64,000 bases of DNA from Seriola aureovittata. Its lineage: Eukaryota; Chordata; Actinopteri; Carangiformes; Carangidae. The position numbers were made by a program, and so were the translations under genes. Where the stretch lies: positions 21,274,501 to 21,338,500 of the forward strand of contig NC_079373.1 in assembly GCF_021018895.1 (NCBI RefSeq), written 5' to 3'. This document shows positions 1 through 13,584 of this stretch, piece after piece. The notes under the pieces were generated by a model. The model did not search any database. It was given only the letters and a program-made list of their open reading frames with translations, and was not told the origin of the DNA. Position 1 is the stretch's first letter. Every line of letters begins with the position of its first letter.

Positions 1-115
1 CTTTATTGTCAGTGTCTGTCATATTTCATGACATGTGTTGGGCAAGTTACTTTAAAACTGTAATCAGTTACATTACTCTTACTCTCTTACTAAAAAGTAA
101 TTACATTACTTTATA
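1..115. mobile_element. MITE-like fragment (TTGGGCAAGTTACTTT family)
   Basis: TTGGGCAAGTTACTTTAAAA, TGTAATCAGTTACATTACTC and AAAAAGTAATTACATTACTT resemble a widespread teleost non-autonomous element rich in AGTTAC/GTAACT motifs. It may continue left of the window. Confidence 0.55.
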
Positions 116-1427
116 GAGAGGGACTTTGGATTTGTTTTTGATATGTAGTCAAAACTCTGACTCTCTGACTCTCTGACTGTGGACATATGGTGTGAAATGT
201 TCATGCATAAGCATTCCTTTGTTTGAACATATAACATTATGCAAATGTGGGAGCATATCGGCCGGTGGCTCTGCTGCATGCTGCTGTGTCTTGCCAGTGG
301 TGTGTTTGCAGTTTTCCCTGTTTAATTTGAGCAGCCTTGTGTGTGAGAATCAGCTGCCCTCATTGTTAATCAGAGCGTCCCCTAAACATGTCAGCATGTT
401 ATAATACGTGTCGAGTGGTCATTTTTTACCAAAACTGCCTGTGGGTTTTTGGAGTGTGAGGGAATATAGATGTGCTTTCACTGCCAGAGGCACGCAGGCA
501 ATCAGTCTTTATGACAGAGGGAGAAACAGAGGAGGAGAAAGAGTGAAGGCAATGAGAATTGTGCTAACAGGAGGTGAGACATACACAGTTAGACTTATTG
601 AATCCCTTCATCACTACACAGTGACCTACAGCAGAGCATATGCCCACAGCTGGTAAGAATGGGACTGATAATACAAGCTGGTTCGTTGTCACTCGTATGC
701 GCCAGTCACAACTGAAATGGATTAGCTGGCCTGCAGTCTGGCTCACTGTGACAGCGGCACCACAGTGAGCTAGACAACCTTATCAGTCTGTGCCTCCACT
801 GCTGCCCATTTCTTATTCATTTGCTCTAACATCACGCATAACAATGAAGCCATGTATTTTGTTGTTACTAAAAAACCTGTCTCTAACACTTGTTGTGTCA
901 TTTGATAGTGTTGACTGCCTACATCATGTAAGGATGCTACAAAGATAGAACAAGCGAGTGAGTCATCAGAAAACACCATCGCCACCAACATCACCGTTGC
1001 CATCATCATCATCATCATGATCACGAAGGTGATGATACTCAGTTACAGTCACCACTGTCATATCAAAATCTAACCAGTCTGAGTCACGGGTGCCTGGGTG
1101 ACAACAGACACACAAACAGAAATGCATGCGCACATAGTTATTTTCATCCGGATGGGGAACAATTATTTCAGCAGTAGTCACAGCCTTGACAAGGACACAG
1201 CGGTTGATTGACACACATACAGACACATGGTGCATTGTTTATGTTTTTATATTGTGTTAGGTAATAATGAGTAGGACAGTTTTACAGATATTTTTCGGGA
1301 CACTCTGCTTGAAACTGGGACAAACCAGGACGTATGGTCACTGCAGGAAAATGTCACAAAACCCTCATAGTTTATGTCTGAATGCAGCATTTGTTGCTGC
1401 GCTGAATGAATGAATATTAGCTGTGTG

Positions 1428-1548
1428 CATTGCTTTCTTACTGAGGGGCAAATGTGAAGATTGATACCACTCTCACGTTTGTATGGTAAACATATAGCTG
1501 GAACCAGCAGCACGTTAGCTTAGCTTCACATAAAGACTGGGGATGGGA
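1428..1548. mobile_element. fragment of the same inverted-repeat family
   Basis: The segment GATTGATACCACTCTCACG, GTATGGTAAACATATAGCTGG, ACCAGCAGCACGTTAGCTTA and CATAAAGACTGGGGATGG matches the family's left half. Neither terminal repeat is preserved. Confidence 0.65.
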
Positions 1549-2372
1549 GACATATTAAAAATCCAGCCTTGGAACAGAGCAGTATATCATATGTTTGGAT
1601 AAGGAAAGTAGTTTTTCAAAAGCAACCATACAGTTCATTCAGTATTTATGTTCTTTAGTTGCTTGTAACAAATGTTGCTTCCCATAAGCCTTAGACCTTT
1701 GCGGGCTAAATGTCACGGCTCAACAAAAGAGGCAGGTCCATTAGCAAGGTGAGGGGTCGCAGTCAGCTCAGACATGGCTGGAAAAATGGATTTAAAAAGA
1801 TTTGGTTAATTTTAATGGGTATGGACAAAACCAAGTTATGATAACGGAAGTTTCCACATTTGTACATTTTCATAGGTGCTGTAGTTTTTTCTGAACTTAC
1901 AGAGTGATTGTTGTTTAACTTTGTTAAAAATCAGGAGGGTTAAATTAAAAGTGCTGTGGTGGATGTTCACTTTTCTTTGAATATAAAGAGTAGACCTCAG
2001 GAACATACTTTAATTTTCCATCAAGACTAATGAAAGAAAAGTTGAATGAGAGATTGCAGGGAGTTACAGAATCTAGTTGAACAGAGACTAATGTGATGTC
2101 ATGACTGCAGCTCTCTGGTATCATCCACCTAATCTATCCTTGACAAGACAAGCTTGTTTCTCAAAATGCTGAACCATTTCTTTAAAATAAAAGCAAAGAA
2201 AGAAAAGAAGATTAAAAAGAAGATTAAAAGAGTGACTATTTTAGATTAATTAAAGGTGTGTGTGATCATGTCGGTGAGTGTTTGACCCAGAGCTCAGATT
2301 TTCCATTGCAAACACACAGACATGGGTCTCCAGAGTCGACTAAGTGGAGGTGTGTGCATTTGCCAGTAAAAG

Positions 2373-2420
2373 GACACACGCACACACACACGCACACACA
2401 CACACACACCCACACACACG
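2373..2420. repeat. CA/CGCA microsatellite
   Basis: ACACACGCACAC-type repeat with a few CG and CCC interruptions. Confidence 0.93.
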
Positions 2421-3090
2421 CATTCAATCCATCCATATCCACACACTCATCAAATCCATCTCTGTATCCCCAGCTCCCTCTCCATCCTCGCTTCCATCCC
2501 AAGCTCAAACCACAGCACTAATTAATTCCCACCCTAGAACATGACGTGAGGAGAGGAGTGGAGCGAGCAGGGGGAACCATGTCAGCCGCAAGCAGAATAA
2601 TAAGAGAAGCGAGAAGAAAGAGGCAGAAAAGTGGGGAAAAAAAACATGAAGGCTTTCATTGTAGCTTCCACAGCAATGTGGACAACAATTAACCGTTGCT
2701 GCAATGTATACAGCACGGTGAGCTCCTACTTGAGTGAAATGAATGTTGTGAGGTCCTTCATGAATGGGCCATCAATAATGTACCATACCTTGTATCTATA
2801 GCCCTGTTTCTCAATTGATTCAGATTAATGGAGCAAACAGAAAACCATGAGAGGAAACTGGAGAGCGGAAACATTTGATCCTAGTGTTGCCTATACCGTA
2901 TATAGAATCTGCCTGAGCAAGCAGGTTATTCCTCTGATGTAGTCCTCAGCTACTGCACTGTACGGTTCACTGTGCTGTGCTTGTATGTTTTCATGTCTGG
3001 CTTGAAAAAAATTCACAAGTATGGATTTGACTCGTGATCAAAAGCCACATACAATCCTGACTTGATCAAAATTAGTTTAGTGAATAGAGA

Positions 3091-3360
3091 TTAAAAGGGG
3101 TTTGACATCTTGGGAAATATGCTTTTTCACTTTCTTGCCAAGAGTTAGATTAAAATTTGAAGCTACCACCAGTAGCCAGTTAGCTTAGCTTAGCACAAAG
3201 ACCAGAAACAGCACTTCTAAATCAGATTTTGTTATCTTTGAACAAATGAAGGCAAGCTGTTTACCCCTGTTTCGAGTCTTCAAGAATGACATTGATCCTC
3301 TCACCTAACTCTCAGCAAGGAAGCTGAGTATTTCCCAAAAAGTCAAACTCTTCCTTTAAA
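3091..3360. mobile_element. inverted-repeat element, internally deleted copy of the 21772 family
   Basis: The left end TTAAAAGGGGTTTGACATCT continues TGGGAAATATGCTT. The right end, reverse complemented, reads TTAAAGGAAGAGTTTGACTT then TTTGGGAAATAC, giving terminal inverted repeats of over 30 bp. The interior TTGCCAAGAGTTAGATTAAAA and AGTTAGCTTAGCTTAGCACA matches the family's core. At 270 bp, about half of the full element is missing. Confidence 0.75.
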
Positions 3361-3624
3361 GGCTCTGTGGTGAGTTGTTATGACAATGCTTGTGTTCATT
3401 TTTCCCACAAAAGCGAATTGGAAATGCAACTGAAACAACTACAACTTGGGGTTTTTACATATGTATTCAAGCGCTTGTGTGTTTACATGCTACACGGTTG
3501 CTTGTATAAGTGAGGCGGCGATAATTTCATCTGTTTGAAGAGTGCTCTTTAGACCTCAGGCACTGGAAGCCACAGAGACAACAAACGTTCAAAGCTAGCC
3601 AGAGAGCTGTCTGATAGAAAAAAA

Positions 3625-3625
<1 letters not shown>

Positions 3626-3661
<36 letters not shown>
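3626..3661. repeat. (GT)n microsatellite
   Basis: GCGTGTGT run of about 36 bases followed by a short GAGAGAGA tract. Confidence 0.94.
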
Positions 3662-3662
<1 letters not shown>

Positions 3663-6600
3663 GGAGAGAGAGAGAGGGACAGCGTGATAAAACATGACTT
3701 GAATTCACTTGAATTCTTTAGGTGCCCAAGGGAAAACCTAAGGCAAAATATACAGTGGTGAGATCAAACACGATCCTTTCATCAGTCTTTCACTGCTCTC
3801 CTCATTGTCAGCTCATCACATGCTACATCTCTACCTTCTTTTCTCTCTGGCTTTCTAGGTTTTTCGTTTCTTTCTTTAACCACCTTCACTCCCCCTTCTT
3901 GTTCTCATTTTCTCAAATCATAGTGTGCACACAATAATGAGGGGACATATTAAATTACGATTAACCTACAATCATCGCTCACTGTTGAATGGTGCAGAGA
4001 CATTGCATCAACATATGGATGGGCAGAGCTGTTCTGGGAGGCAGGAAGGGCCAACTGTTCTCTTTAATTGTCACGTAAGACTCAAAACCATGGAACACAA
4101 GGTTGCAGGCAAGCTTGCTGGTTCACGAGAGAAAGGGGAGGACATACTGCAACGCAATGAGTTTACAAAGAGAGATGGAAAGAAAAGGAAAGAGTTTAAT
4201 GAGTCATATACTGTCACCAGCTTTTCTGCTATTTTTCTTATCCACTTTCCATAAATTCTAATCCCTTCATTCTTATTCACAAAACCTCTTCAAAACACAT
4301 AAATTAAACAGTATCTCAGAGTAAAACCTGCACACCACAGTAATTGGCTCATTTGTAACTTTCTGGTTTACATCTAAGTTCTTGTGCTCTGTGTTTGTGT
4401 GATTTGCAACACTCTGGCATACACGATTTACCATCACACAGCTAATTCAGAGATGCAAAGATGCAAATGAATATGTGGTGTTGCTCTAGTTTAATCCTCT
4501 TTTCGTTTTTTCCTGGCTGTTATTTTTGAGGATATTATATAAATGATAAACAAGCTGGCTAACGGCCATGTTCATGTGCCAGCGGAGTTCCCTTCAATGT
4601 GCGATTCGCAACTTTTCACTTTGATGAAGGAGGTATATTTAGTGCTGCCCTCCTCCCCCTCAGACGGCCAAGTCTCTGCCCCAGCGTTTGTCACTCATCA
4701 TGATGAGCTGTCTACCTTCAGCCTGAGGCAGAAGTAACTGGCGTCCGACAGGAGCAACAGAAGAAATCAACAACAAACACAAGGAATGAGCAATTGTAAA
4801 AAAAAAAAAACAACAACAAAAAAAATAAACAGGAGAAGGTCTTGTCTCCCACTTATTTAAACACATTTACATTAATGTTTATGTATTAACATTAATGTCA
4901 GAGAAATATCACAGAAAACTGAAACGACATGTTTGGAAAAAAAATGAAGTTCTCAAGCTGTAGCTGTGGCAACATGTTAATTATCCCTTTATCTCGAGAC
5001 AGCACCTTTTGTTTTTCATATGATGAATCATTTCAGATCATTTAAGAGAAAAGACTTTGATTTGACAGATTTTTAAATTTTGAATGTGATGATTAAATAT
5101 CACAAGTAAGAAAAAATCAGCACAATCATAGCCGCTCTTGGCTTCCTCAGCCCTTAACAAAGCAGATCTTATTTGTTTTATGTGGCCATGGTTTGTGAAA
5201 TCCATGCTATTTCAGCTTCCATCCCCACACAACGAGGGTGGCTGTAATTTTTATTTGTGGTGGTCAAAGCAATAAAAAATATGAAGTGAATATGAAAAAA
5301 AACTCCACAGCATCTATTTGCAGAAACAGCTCCCCCATTTCTGGATAATCCAGTTTTCTCTGGGTCTATTTTTTTTCCTTTAGAAAATAGTCATTTCTCT
5401 GCCATTGTATAAATCTCAGAGGCGGATATCTCAAAACCTGTGTGCACAGAGTAAAACTGAAGTGACCATTCATAAGCAGAACCAGCCAACAAACCCATTC
5501 TTGTCTGTGAGTCGTGTCTATATCCATCCCCATGCTTTGATTATTCAAGCCTATCAGTGAACAGGCAAAGAGTCACGTATCACACGCTTGAAATGATACG
5601 TTGAAAGGAACTGGGGATCCATAATAATCAGATGATCAAATGATTTCCGCTCTCTGAATCACAGGCTCGCTGTGACATACAGTGAAATGCAGCGCTTGCA
5701 CTTTGTGGCCTTGATGGTGGAGACTGTATGGAGCTGTACGTGTTGTCTCTCCTCTTCTTACACATCTTAAAGCTCATCTCTCAACACACACACTCAGTGT
5801 TTTGCATGATGTGGTTCAGGAGCTCCCCTGACAGACCTGGATGCATTTCAGAAATGCATTAAATGTATATGTAAAAGGAGAGAATAACCTCTGTGTGTCT
5901 GTTTGTCACCCTGTGTGTACCTGCATAATTCTCCCTTTGCCTGACACTGGCTTTTCAGTGATGTTCCAGTGATTCTGGGGCACACACCATTTGCTGTGGT
6001 CACAGTGAGCACTGAGCTGGGTTTTCTGCTATCACGCACTGGGAAGTCTGAGCTAAAACAGCATGACAGAAAGCAGTAAAGAAGATCACAAACCCATTCA
6101 ACCTATTCCCCAGCATGCTGAGACTCTGAGGCTGGAGAAGCTTAATGAAATCAGAGTATGATGCTTTAAAGCAGCGTAGCAGTAACAGGATTATCCCTAC
6201 TACTGTACTCACACACAAACACAGACATGCACGAGAACACAAACACACACGCACACACACCTGGCGTAATTCGTATTGATATTAGTGTCTTCTATCACCT
6301 GACATTTGGTTTCTTTTTACACATCTTTCATTATTTTTCAGGAAATGCACAAGTAGATTCTGCAGATTTTGAGCTGACAGTAATGGAGCAGGAGGACTCC
6401 CCCACCTCAACAACACCCTCCAGATTTTCCACAAGTGTTTGCATGGCTGGCTAGAAAGTGACAGGGAAGCGCTGCTAAAAACAAAAGTGAAGGTCTCTTC
6501 TTTTAAGCTGAGTGTTTGAGAGATGCCCTCCTCTCCACTGGCCTGTCTAGGCTTGTAGAGCTATAGTTAATAATTCACACTGGGAAAAAGAGGTTCATAA

Positions 6601-6768
6601 TGGCTTGCAATGATACGGCAGAGGAGAGGAGAGGTGCCTGTTTTAAAAGGCTAGGTGTGTGGGAGGAGAAAAGTCTACTCTCTCTATCTCACTCGGCCTC
6701 TCTCTCTTTCTCTGTGCCATGTATCCGAAAGCAACAGAGACAGTGAGTGAGAGAAAAGAAAGACAGTA

Positions 6769-6771
<3 letters not shown>

Positions 6772-6839
<68 letters not shown>
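6772..6839. repeat. (GT)34 microsatellite
   Basis: An uninterrupted GT run of 68 bases. Short peptide-like frames across it are artefacts of the repeat. Confidence 0.97.
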
Positions 6840-6840
<1 letters not shown>

Positions 6841-7590
6841 AGCAAACTCTCCGTGTGGGAAGTCACACAGGGGATGTGAGTGTGGAAAAAGGTCAAGGAG
6901 TTGTTTACCAGTAGAGATGAGACACATCCCCTGTGTGGTGTTGTGTATGTCTGTGTGGGTTGTATATTTGGTGATCAAGTGTGCTTTTGTGAGTCTGTGT
7001 CACATTGTTCTCCAATACAGTATAAGTGAACTGACCAGTGTATAGCCTATAGTGTGCTGTCAATATTATAAAAAGGTGATGTGACAAAAAACGATCAGAG
7101 ATCTACTTTTTGCAAGAGAAACATTACTGTTTTATAAAAAAGTTTACTTTGGGGAAATCTGGTGCATGACCAGCAGCTCATTTGGCATTTTCTCTATTTG
7201 TTTCTCTTGTTGTTCTTTCGCTTTCTGTTATTGGAGATTTTGTAACTGTGCTCATCAGGAGACAAACATGATTTCTGTCAACAATTGTGCAGCAGAAACA
7301 CAATGATTTTTAATGGCTGGAGACATAAAATACAGGTGGAAATCTGTTCAAAGCAATTCTATTGCCAGACAAGAACATGGCAGATTCTGCAAATCCTTTG
7401 ATTATGTTCAGTAATATTTTTTCCTTCACTTCCAAGAAAAGAATTCGAAAAAAAATCTCACTTTCTAAACTATCTGTGCATGGCAACTATGATGTGGTTA
7501 AGGTTAGGGCAAGACTGTGGTTTCGGTTAATAAAAAAGGTGTGTGTAAAGATGCCAAATCAAACACACCCACCCACCATCTCAACCTCAA

Positions 7591-7720
7591 TTAGTGGTGG
7601 AAGAAATATCCAGGTCCTTTACTTAAGTACAAATGCTATAAGAATACTCAAGAGTATGTTTTGTGTTTAAAATCATACTCAAGTAAAAGCACTAAAGTAT
7701 TATCAGCAAAATAAAGTATC
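7591..7720. mobile_element. hAT-like MITE fragment (GTGGTGGAAGAA family)
   Basis: The sequence starts TTAGTGGTGGAAGAAATATCC and contains CAGGTCCTTTACTTAAGTAC and ATACTCAAGTAAAAGCACTAA, ending in AAATAAAGTATC. This is a frequent fish element whose ends begin CAGTGGTGGAAGAAGTA. No coding content. Confidence 0.7.
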
Positions 7721-10700
7721 AAAGTGTGTGTGTGTTACTCATGATTCTACATGTCCCTGCAAAGCGACTGATAATGACATGCTCTCTCCTTTTAGAGACT
7801 CTTCTTTCTTTCCTTCTGTTCTAACTCAGTGAGAGCACCATGGTGAAAAACCACTTTGCTGTATTCACCCTTTAAATCAAGATAATGGTATGATCAATAG
7901 AGAACAAGGCCTTGCTGATAGCTTCTCCCTTCAGTCATTTTTTAGCTTCTTGCTGCAGGTTTGCTGCTCAATACGAGACTGTGTATCCTGGTGAGTTCAA
8001 TTGTCATAAAATGATGGGCGTCAGTGATGATAAAGTATGCAATACACTGTTCCCAAGTCTGTAATAAAGTGCTCCATTCATTTCCTGTTTTGGATCATTC
8101 ACCCTTCTATCTTGGTTTTGTTTTACCTCTTTATTACACATCTTGCATCTGTAAAATAGTATGGACATTAATGCTGCACACTTTTGCTATTCTACTATTT
8201 TGGTCCCTCATCACTGCCTCAGCTTGGTTTTCTAAACATGTGTTACAAAATTTCAAACAAGTCCAGTGATTCACAGCAGGGCATTCTGCAGGTCTTTAGC
8301 CCAAAAGCTACAGGAGAAAAAAACACTTTTGTTCAGCCAATTCTGGCTGGATGATTATGAAAAGCCTGAGTTGTGCTTAAGGAAGGGAACTTTTTTGTAG
8401 CAGTTTTTATTTGACAAGCTTGGGAGAGAAGGCAGAATATTTTAAGACTGAGCTGTAAAACACCCTGTAATGAAATGAAATGTAATGTAATGAAATGTTT
8501 AGTGTCTTGTAGACCCATGAAAGTTGGCCATTTTGTGTGGATGACATGAAAATAAAACACATACATACAGACATACTACTGTTGTTGCACAGTACATCAA
8601 AACTGTCTCTCACTGTTTATGTGTCTGTCTTTTTCTCAAGCATTGTGTGATTTTCACCCGTGTCATCTACTGTCCCGTTGCTTCTCCCTTAGCGTCTTTG
8701 TCTCTGTTCCGGCTCTCATGTTGCCGTTACAAACAGAAGCATTCTCAGCCAACCTTCCCACTCATTGTCATGTCAGAGAGACGGTATCTAATGGAGTGGA
8801 AAAATACTTTTAGATTCTGTGTGTATTTGCTCCATTTAGCCAGCCCTGGTCAAATAGCAGTGAGGTAAGTAGCTGCTCTAAGTTGCAAAATGCACAGTAT
8901 CTATGTTTTGTATTGATGAGGATGAAAATTCTAATTCTACAGTCAGAATGTAAAGTGGCCAACTGATTTTTCATTACCAATTTTTAGTTTGTTTTTCTTT
9001 TATTCTGTCTATATAAGCCTATTATTAACAGTGACTGTTTAATTTGCCAGAGTTAGTCAAAAAGGATTTTCATCTCTCGCCACTAAAACAACGTAACTAG
9101 AAACAGTCTTGATGAGAGCTAAAAGACGGTAAAGTACGAATGATAAAATGCTTTGCAGAGCTTAGGGGAACAACAGGTTCCGGTGAAAACTATTTGTGTC
9201 ACTATGAGCAAAAACCTTTCACATTTCATGTAGTCTTTTAATCCATTGTTAATGTAAAAACACTAATTAGAACAGCTTTATGTATTTTTCTGTAATACTA
9301 AATATTAACGATTAAGTTAATAAGTCAAAGTCAAAGCACTCCGTTGCTCATAGAAAGTAGCTGCTTCATAAAACAGAGTTTTTAAAATCCTTCCTACTCA
9401 GGCTCTCTTCCTCCCTCTTCTTCCCTCTTCCTAACTCAGTCCATTTAACTATCTTGCTCCTCTGCAGCACACTCAAGGTCAGTCAGTGAGCCCATGGATT
9501 GTCCATGGATCACACAAAACACCTTTCAGAAAACCGCATCCAGGGTGCTCTGTGGACACAAAGCACTCGTGAACTGCAGCAGTCATTCATAAGTCAGCAG
9601 CATGAATACAGATTTTGACATCTGAGTAGCACTAATGAGAAAAATTTGTAACCATGAGTTACTTTTAAATTACTGTGGTAAAATGATTTCCTGAAAGCAG
9701 AGCCCCATACACATAACATGTGTATATAATCAGTCCCCATAAACATTTTGGCAATTAAAATTAACAGACTTTCATTACATTTTTTACATCCCTGCTCACT
9801 CTGAGGAATAACAAGGGGAAACAGAAATGATGAGACAGCTGAAGCAGGCATACTAAATTTCCTGACACTCCTGTTTGTGGCCTTTAAACTCCTTTTCTTT
9901 TCATCATCTTTTCTATCTTAGACGTCTTCCCTTCCCTGTCACGTAGCCTCTCCTTCACAGTCAGATTCACCCTTCCACTCCTCCTCTTTACTGATCCTCC
10001 TCCTTCGTTCTCATCTTTTCCTCTATCCTCTAACCCTCAAGTCATCAGTTATCTCCCTCAGGGTGAGGCTGCAGGGAGGACAGTGCTGCCCTTGGGGCTC
10101 AAGAGCACAGCGAACATCTGTGCCTGGATTTTTGCTTTCCTACAGAGGAATGTGGCACACACAGCAAACTCATTGCACTGCAAAACATTACCAGTGCAGG
10201 TCAGTAATTTTCCATAAACAGGGTGAGGGGTTTTGACTTAATGTATAAGGTTATGAAAAGTTGGGGTTTGGGCTTAGTTTGGGTGAAGTTCATAGACACA
10301 GCATTTGATTTTGTACTTATTTGTGGTAACCCAATAATTACCACTAAGTAAGCCTGTGTATATTCTCATTTGTCCAGGTCATAGTATCCTAAAGGAGTTT
10401 TTTAAATCGAAAACAACTGGACTAGGTTATTTTAGGACCACTAAGTAAGGGATGAAGATACACAACACATTTAAAATTAATGAATATCAATGCAGCAGTG
10501 GCTTTTACAATAGGCAAGCAGAGATGAGCCCTGCCCCCTCACTCATTGTGTGATTCAGCCAAACCAATGTCAAAAATATAAACAAGCTTGAAAGATACCT
10601 TTTCATGAAGGTAGCAGTGACATTCAGGGCCTGTCCTGTGTTATGATTGTGTGTTGCATATCTTTCCTGTGCTGAAAATCTTGCTGCTCTCTGCCTGGAT

Positions 10701-13093
10701 ATCTTCACTTTTTTCCTTCCTGGCTGAAGAAGTATTAGGATTATTCTACTGAATTAAGAGTAAACATGCAAACGTGCAGTACATAGGAAAAATATCTAAA
10801 AATCATTTCTATCAAAAATATTTACCATTGAATGACAATGACAAACTCCAGTGATAATGCAGAATCTTGTATTTACCTGCCTCAGCATAGTTAACCAGCT
10901 GTCTTGAGGAGTTGTAGCTGCAGTTGTAGTTGTAGCACAAATAGCCTAAAGTGTACAGATATCACACTGTACGTTCACAGCTACACTGCTAACTAACAAG
11001 CTAACTCAGCTCTGGTCGCCAGCCTCACCGCTCTCTCCCTCTCTTTCTCTCGCCCACTATGCACACAACCAACATTCCTGAGCTTTTCCTGAAAGGAGCT
11101 GCACTACTTGTGGAACAATATTCTGTCTCAAACTTCTCAGACTTACTGGACATGTTGCACAGAGGTGAAAACATCTATGTAATTTGCTTGTTTACTTGCT
11201 ACTGCGCAAGATTAGTTTCCACACGTCTGTACATGCGTGTACTGCATACAATGTCATGATTGATATCAGAATGGCAGAAGCTGAGTCAAGGACAGCTTGA
11301 CAGAGAGGGGTCTGTCTGCAGACTGCAAGAGAGGGGCGTAACTGTAAGTATTGGAGCCTGCAAACGGATCATCTTCACTTGACAAGCACACTAGCTATCG
11401 CTAGTCACCCGTTAAAGATCCCAGGATTATCCTCAATGTGCATGCGTAACAGTGAAAAGCATCAATGATGGGTTTAAACTGCATGTGCAGATTACACTTA
11501 TATAGTTAATTAAGTTACCCTTTAAATAGAGGTCAATGCTCGTCTGCAGCATGTAAGCTTTGCTGCTGACAACCACACCGACCGTACAGGATTAGGTTTT
11601 GTCACTGACACTTGCATTCAGCCTTTTATGAGCTGTGCAATAAAATCTTCCAGCTGTTTTGATGTTCAGTATCTCTGCTCATTATCCAGAGAACCTTATA
11701 ACTCTAAGATGAGTTTAATTATTCTGCTTGTTGTCTATCTTTCATTTCCAGCTTGTAACTAATGATAATCAGAGATTTAATGACAAGAAGAGCTGTAGAA
11801 CTTGGTGTTGTCTTGGCATGCACATCATACAGATAACCTTTGGTCAAATCCCTATCAGCCACAAGCTCAGAGATGTGCTGTAAAGCCTGAGATAATTAAG
11901 CTAATGCAGTACCAAAACATGCAAATGAACTTTGATTCAATAGCCGTCAGTGGTAGTCAGTAATTGTGCGTAAACCCTATGGACTGTGAAATACCGCAGG
12001 TACACATTGTGCCTTCTACTCCTCAAGTAATTGTGGGAGAAAATCGGTCTGGTGCTGATGGCAATGAGGGTCATGATCCATATCATCATCTTCATCATGG
12101 TCGTGTTTATAATTGTCTGCATCATCATCATCAGCATTATCAGCCCCCACCGCTTACATCACCTGTCCAATGAACAGTCTGCGGCCTGGTGATGGTGTTC
12201 AGTGGTATGTGCAGCCCCTTTGTCTCAGAAACGTCTTTCCACATAAAAAGACATAATTACCACACCTGAGAGCAGAAAATAGCTTCAACCAGAAGATTAA
12301 TAGCCCGAGAAGCTACAATGGCGTCCCAGTGTTCAGTTTAAGTGCCAGATTAGAGGTCACTTAATTTGAATCTAAATTCAAGCGTAAAAACAGAGAGGAT
12401 GGTGAAAAGAAAACTTGTTTTTGAGGGAAAGGAATTGGAATTTATTAAAATGTTACACAAGATGGGACGCAATGGAGTTGAGGGTATTGACCTCAATCTA
12501 ATCCTGAGCTAATTGTTCGGGGAATGGAGGAATTGAGCATGTGTGTGTATGTGTGTGAGTGTGTGCCTCTCAGCCTCTCAGTCTTCATGTAACCCCAACC
12601 AGTAAATGGGTTTGCAAGGGCAGAAGGAATTTATGTTAAATATGCTGCTGAGATTTTCACTGAAGCATCCCTGACTACTGCTGTGTGTGTGTGTGCGTGC
12701 GAGCGTGCGTTTGTGTGTGTGCGTGTGCTTATGTCTGTCTGTGTGGTCCAGGTACTACTCATGTTGTGTTTGCACAGTTACATTACGGGGACTCGGTTTC
12801 TTGATGGGAGAAAAAACAAATCTCCGTTATGTGAATCATTACATTTTCAGGTGAAGACATTTTAAGGGTATGGTATGGTTAGAGAAAGTCTCAAGAACAT
12901 GAATGTAAGTCAATGTAATGTCCTCTGAAGTCATGGAGACACAACTGACAACATGAGTACATGAGTTTATATGATTGTGCTGTATGTGTGAGATTACATT
13001 ACAAGTAGTGAATAGAGGGAGGGAAATCAGCAGAGTGCTGCAGACTAGTGAAGCAGTCATGAGGCAAAATGGGCAGTGAATACACAATCACAA
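7721..13093. other. non-coding DNA
   Basis: No supported exon. 9390-10060 is pyrimidine-rich on the plus strand. 10900-11420 contains CT-rich DNA and a GC-balanced block that looks like an old transposon fragment, but I cannot name it. 12055-12145 is a decayed CAT/ATC trinucleotide stretch. Confidence 0.6.
12682..12727. repeat. imperfect TG/TGCG repeat
   Basis: TGTGTGTGTGTGCGTGCGAGC-like alternating DNA with CG interruptions. Confidence 0.85.
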
Positions 13094-13132
13094 GCACACG
13101 AACACATACACATACACACACATACACATACA

Positions 13133-13190
<58 letters not shown>

Positions 13191-13197
13191 TACACGT

Positions 13198-13228
<31 letters not shown>
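13094..13228. repeat. compound CA / CATACACGTACA repeat
   Basis: CA runs are interrupted by ATACAC and ACGTAC units; the string CATACACGTACACACAC occurs twice, flanking a pure CA core. Confidence 0.95.
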
Positions 13229-13518
13229 TCTGAACCAGAAAACATATGGGCAAGCAATACAAAATGCTGGCTATTCTGTTTCGAATTGGGGACCAGCTGT
13301 GGCACTGTGACATCTCTTGGACTGCACTCCCCTCTATTAAACCGACTTATGGAGTCATTTAACGTAGCTGAGGAGAGGGGATATGGAGAGAGAGGGAGAG
13401 GAGAGGGGATATAGAGAGAGAGGGAGACAGGGAGTGAAACAGAGAGAGAGAAAAGGGTGAAAAGAAGTGAAGCAAGGATAAGTCATGTGCAACCCCAGCT
13501 GAACAATCAAGTCATTGA

Positions 13519-13563
13519 TTATATTATAATATTAATATCAATATTAATATTAATATTAATATT
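13519..13563. repeat. (ATT/AATAT)n AT-rich repeat
   Basis: Repeated TTAATA/ATATTA units, about 45 bases of A and T with one C, self-complementary. Confidence 0.9.
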
Positions 13564-13584
13564 GTGGGTTTTAGGTTATAGTAA

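Larger units (their letters stand above)
116..7590. other. non-coding DNA downstream of slc66a2 (left part)
   Basis: Apart from the repeats listed separately, I see no exon, RNA gene or clear regulatory site. The block at 4540-4740 is less repetitive and GC-balanced, with an open frame, but has no splice context or recognisable protein. Confidence 0.6.

Noticed and set aside
3722..3760. Possible micro-exon encoding VPKGKPKAKYTV between a TTTAG and a GTGAGA
   Set aside because: The polypyrimidine tract is weak, the segment is only about 36 bases, and I could not place the peptide in any family.
4543..4740. 64-codon plus-strand frame in a GC-balanced block
   Set aside because: No splice sites in register, no recognisable domain and AT-rich flanks; may be conserved non-coding DNA at most.
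5848..6039. Minus-strand frame with PRITGTSLKSQCQAKGELC
   Set aside because: Checked as a possible upstream PQ-loop exon, but it lacks the PQ motif and lies downstream of the slc66a2 stop.
6643..7045. Frames reading poly-Thr-His or poly-Cys-Val on both strands
   Set aside because: Translations of the GT microsatellite; the same applies at 13000-13410, 39516-39876, 50320-50760 and 52160-52393.
12046..12180. Short frame encoding a long Ile/Val-rich hydrophobic stretch with an HRLHH tail, resembling a membrane helix
   Set aside because: It arises from a decayed CAT/ATC trinucleotide tract. A stop lies just upstream, and no convincing splice acceptor in this frame was seen.
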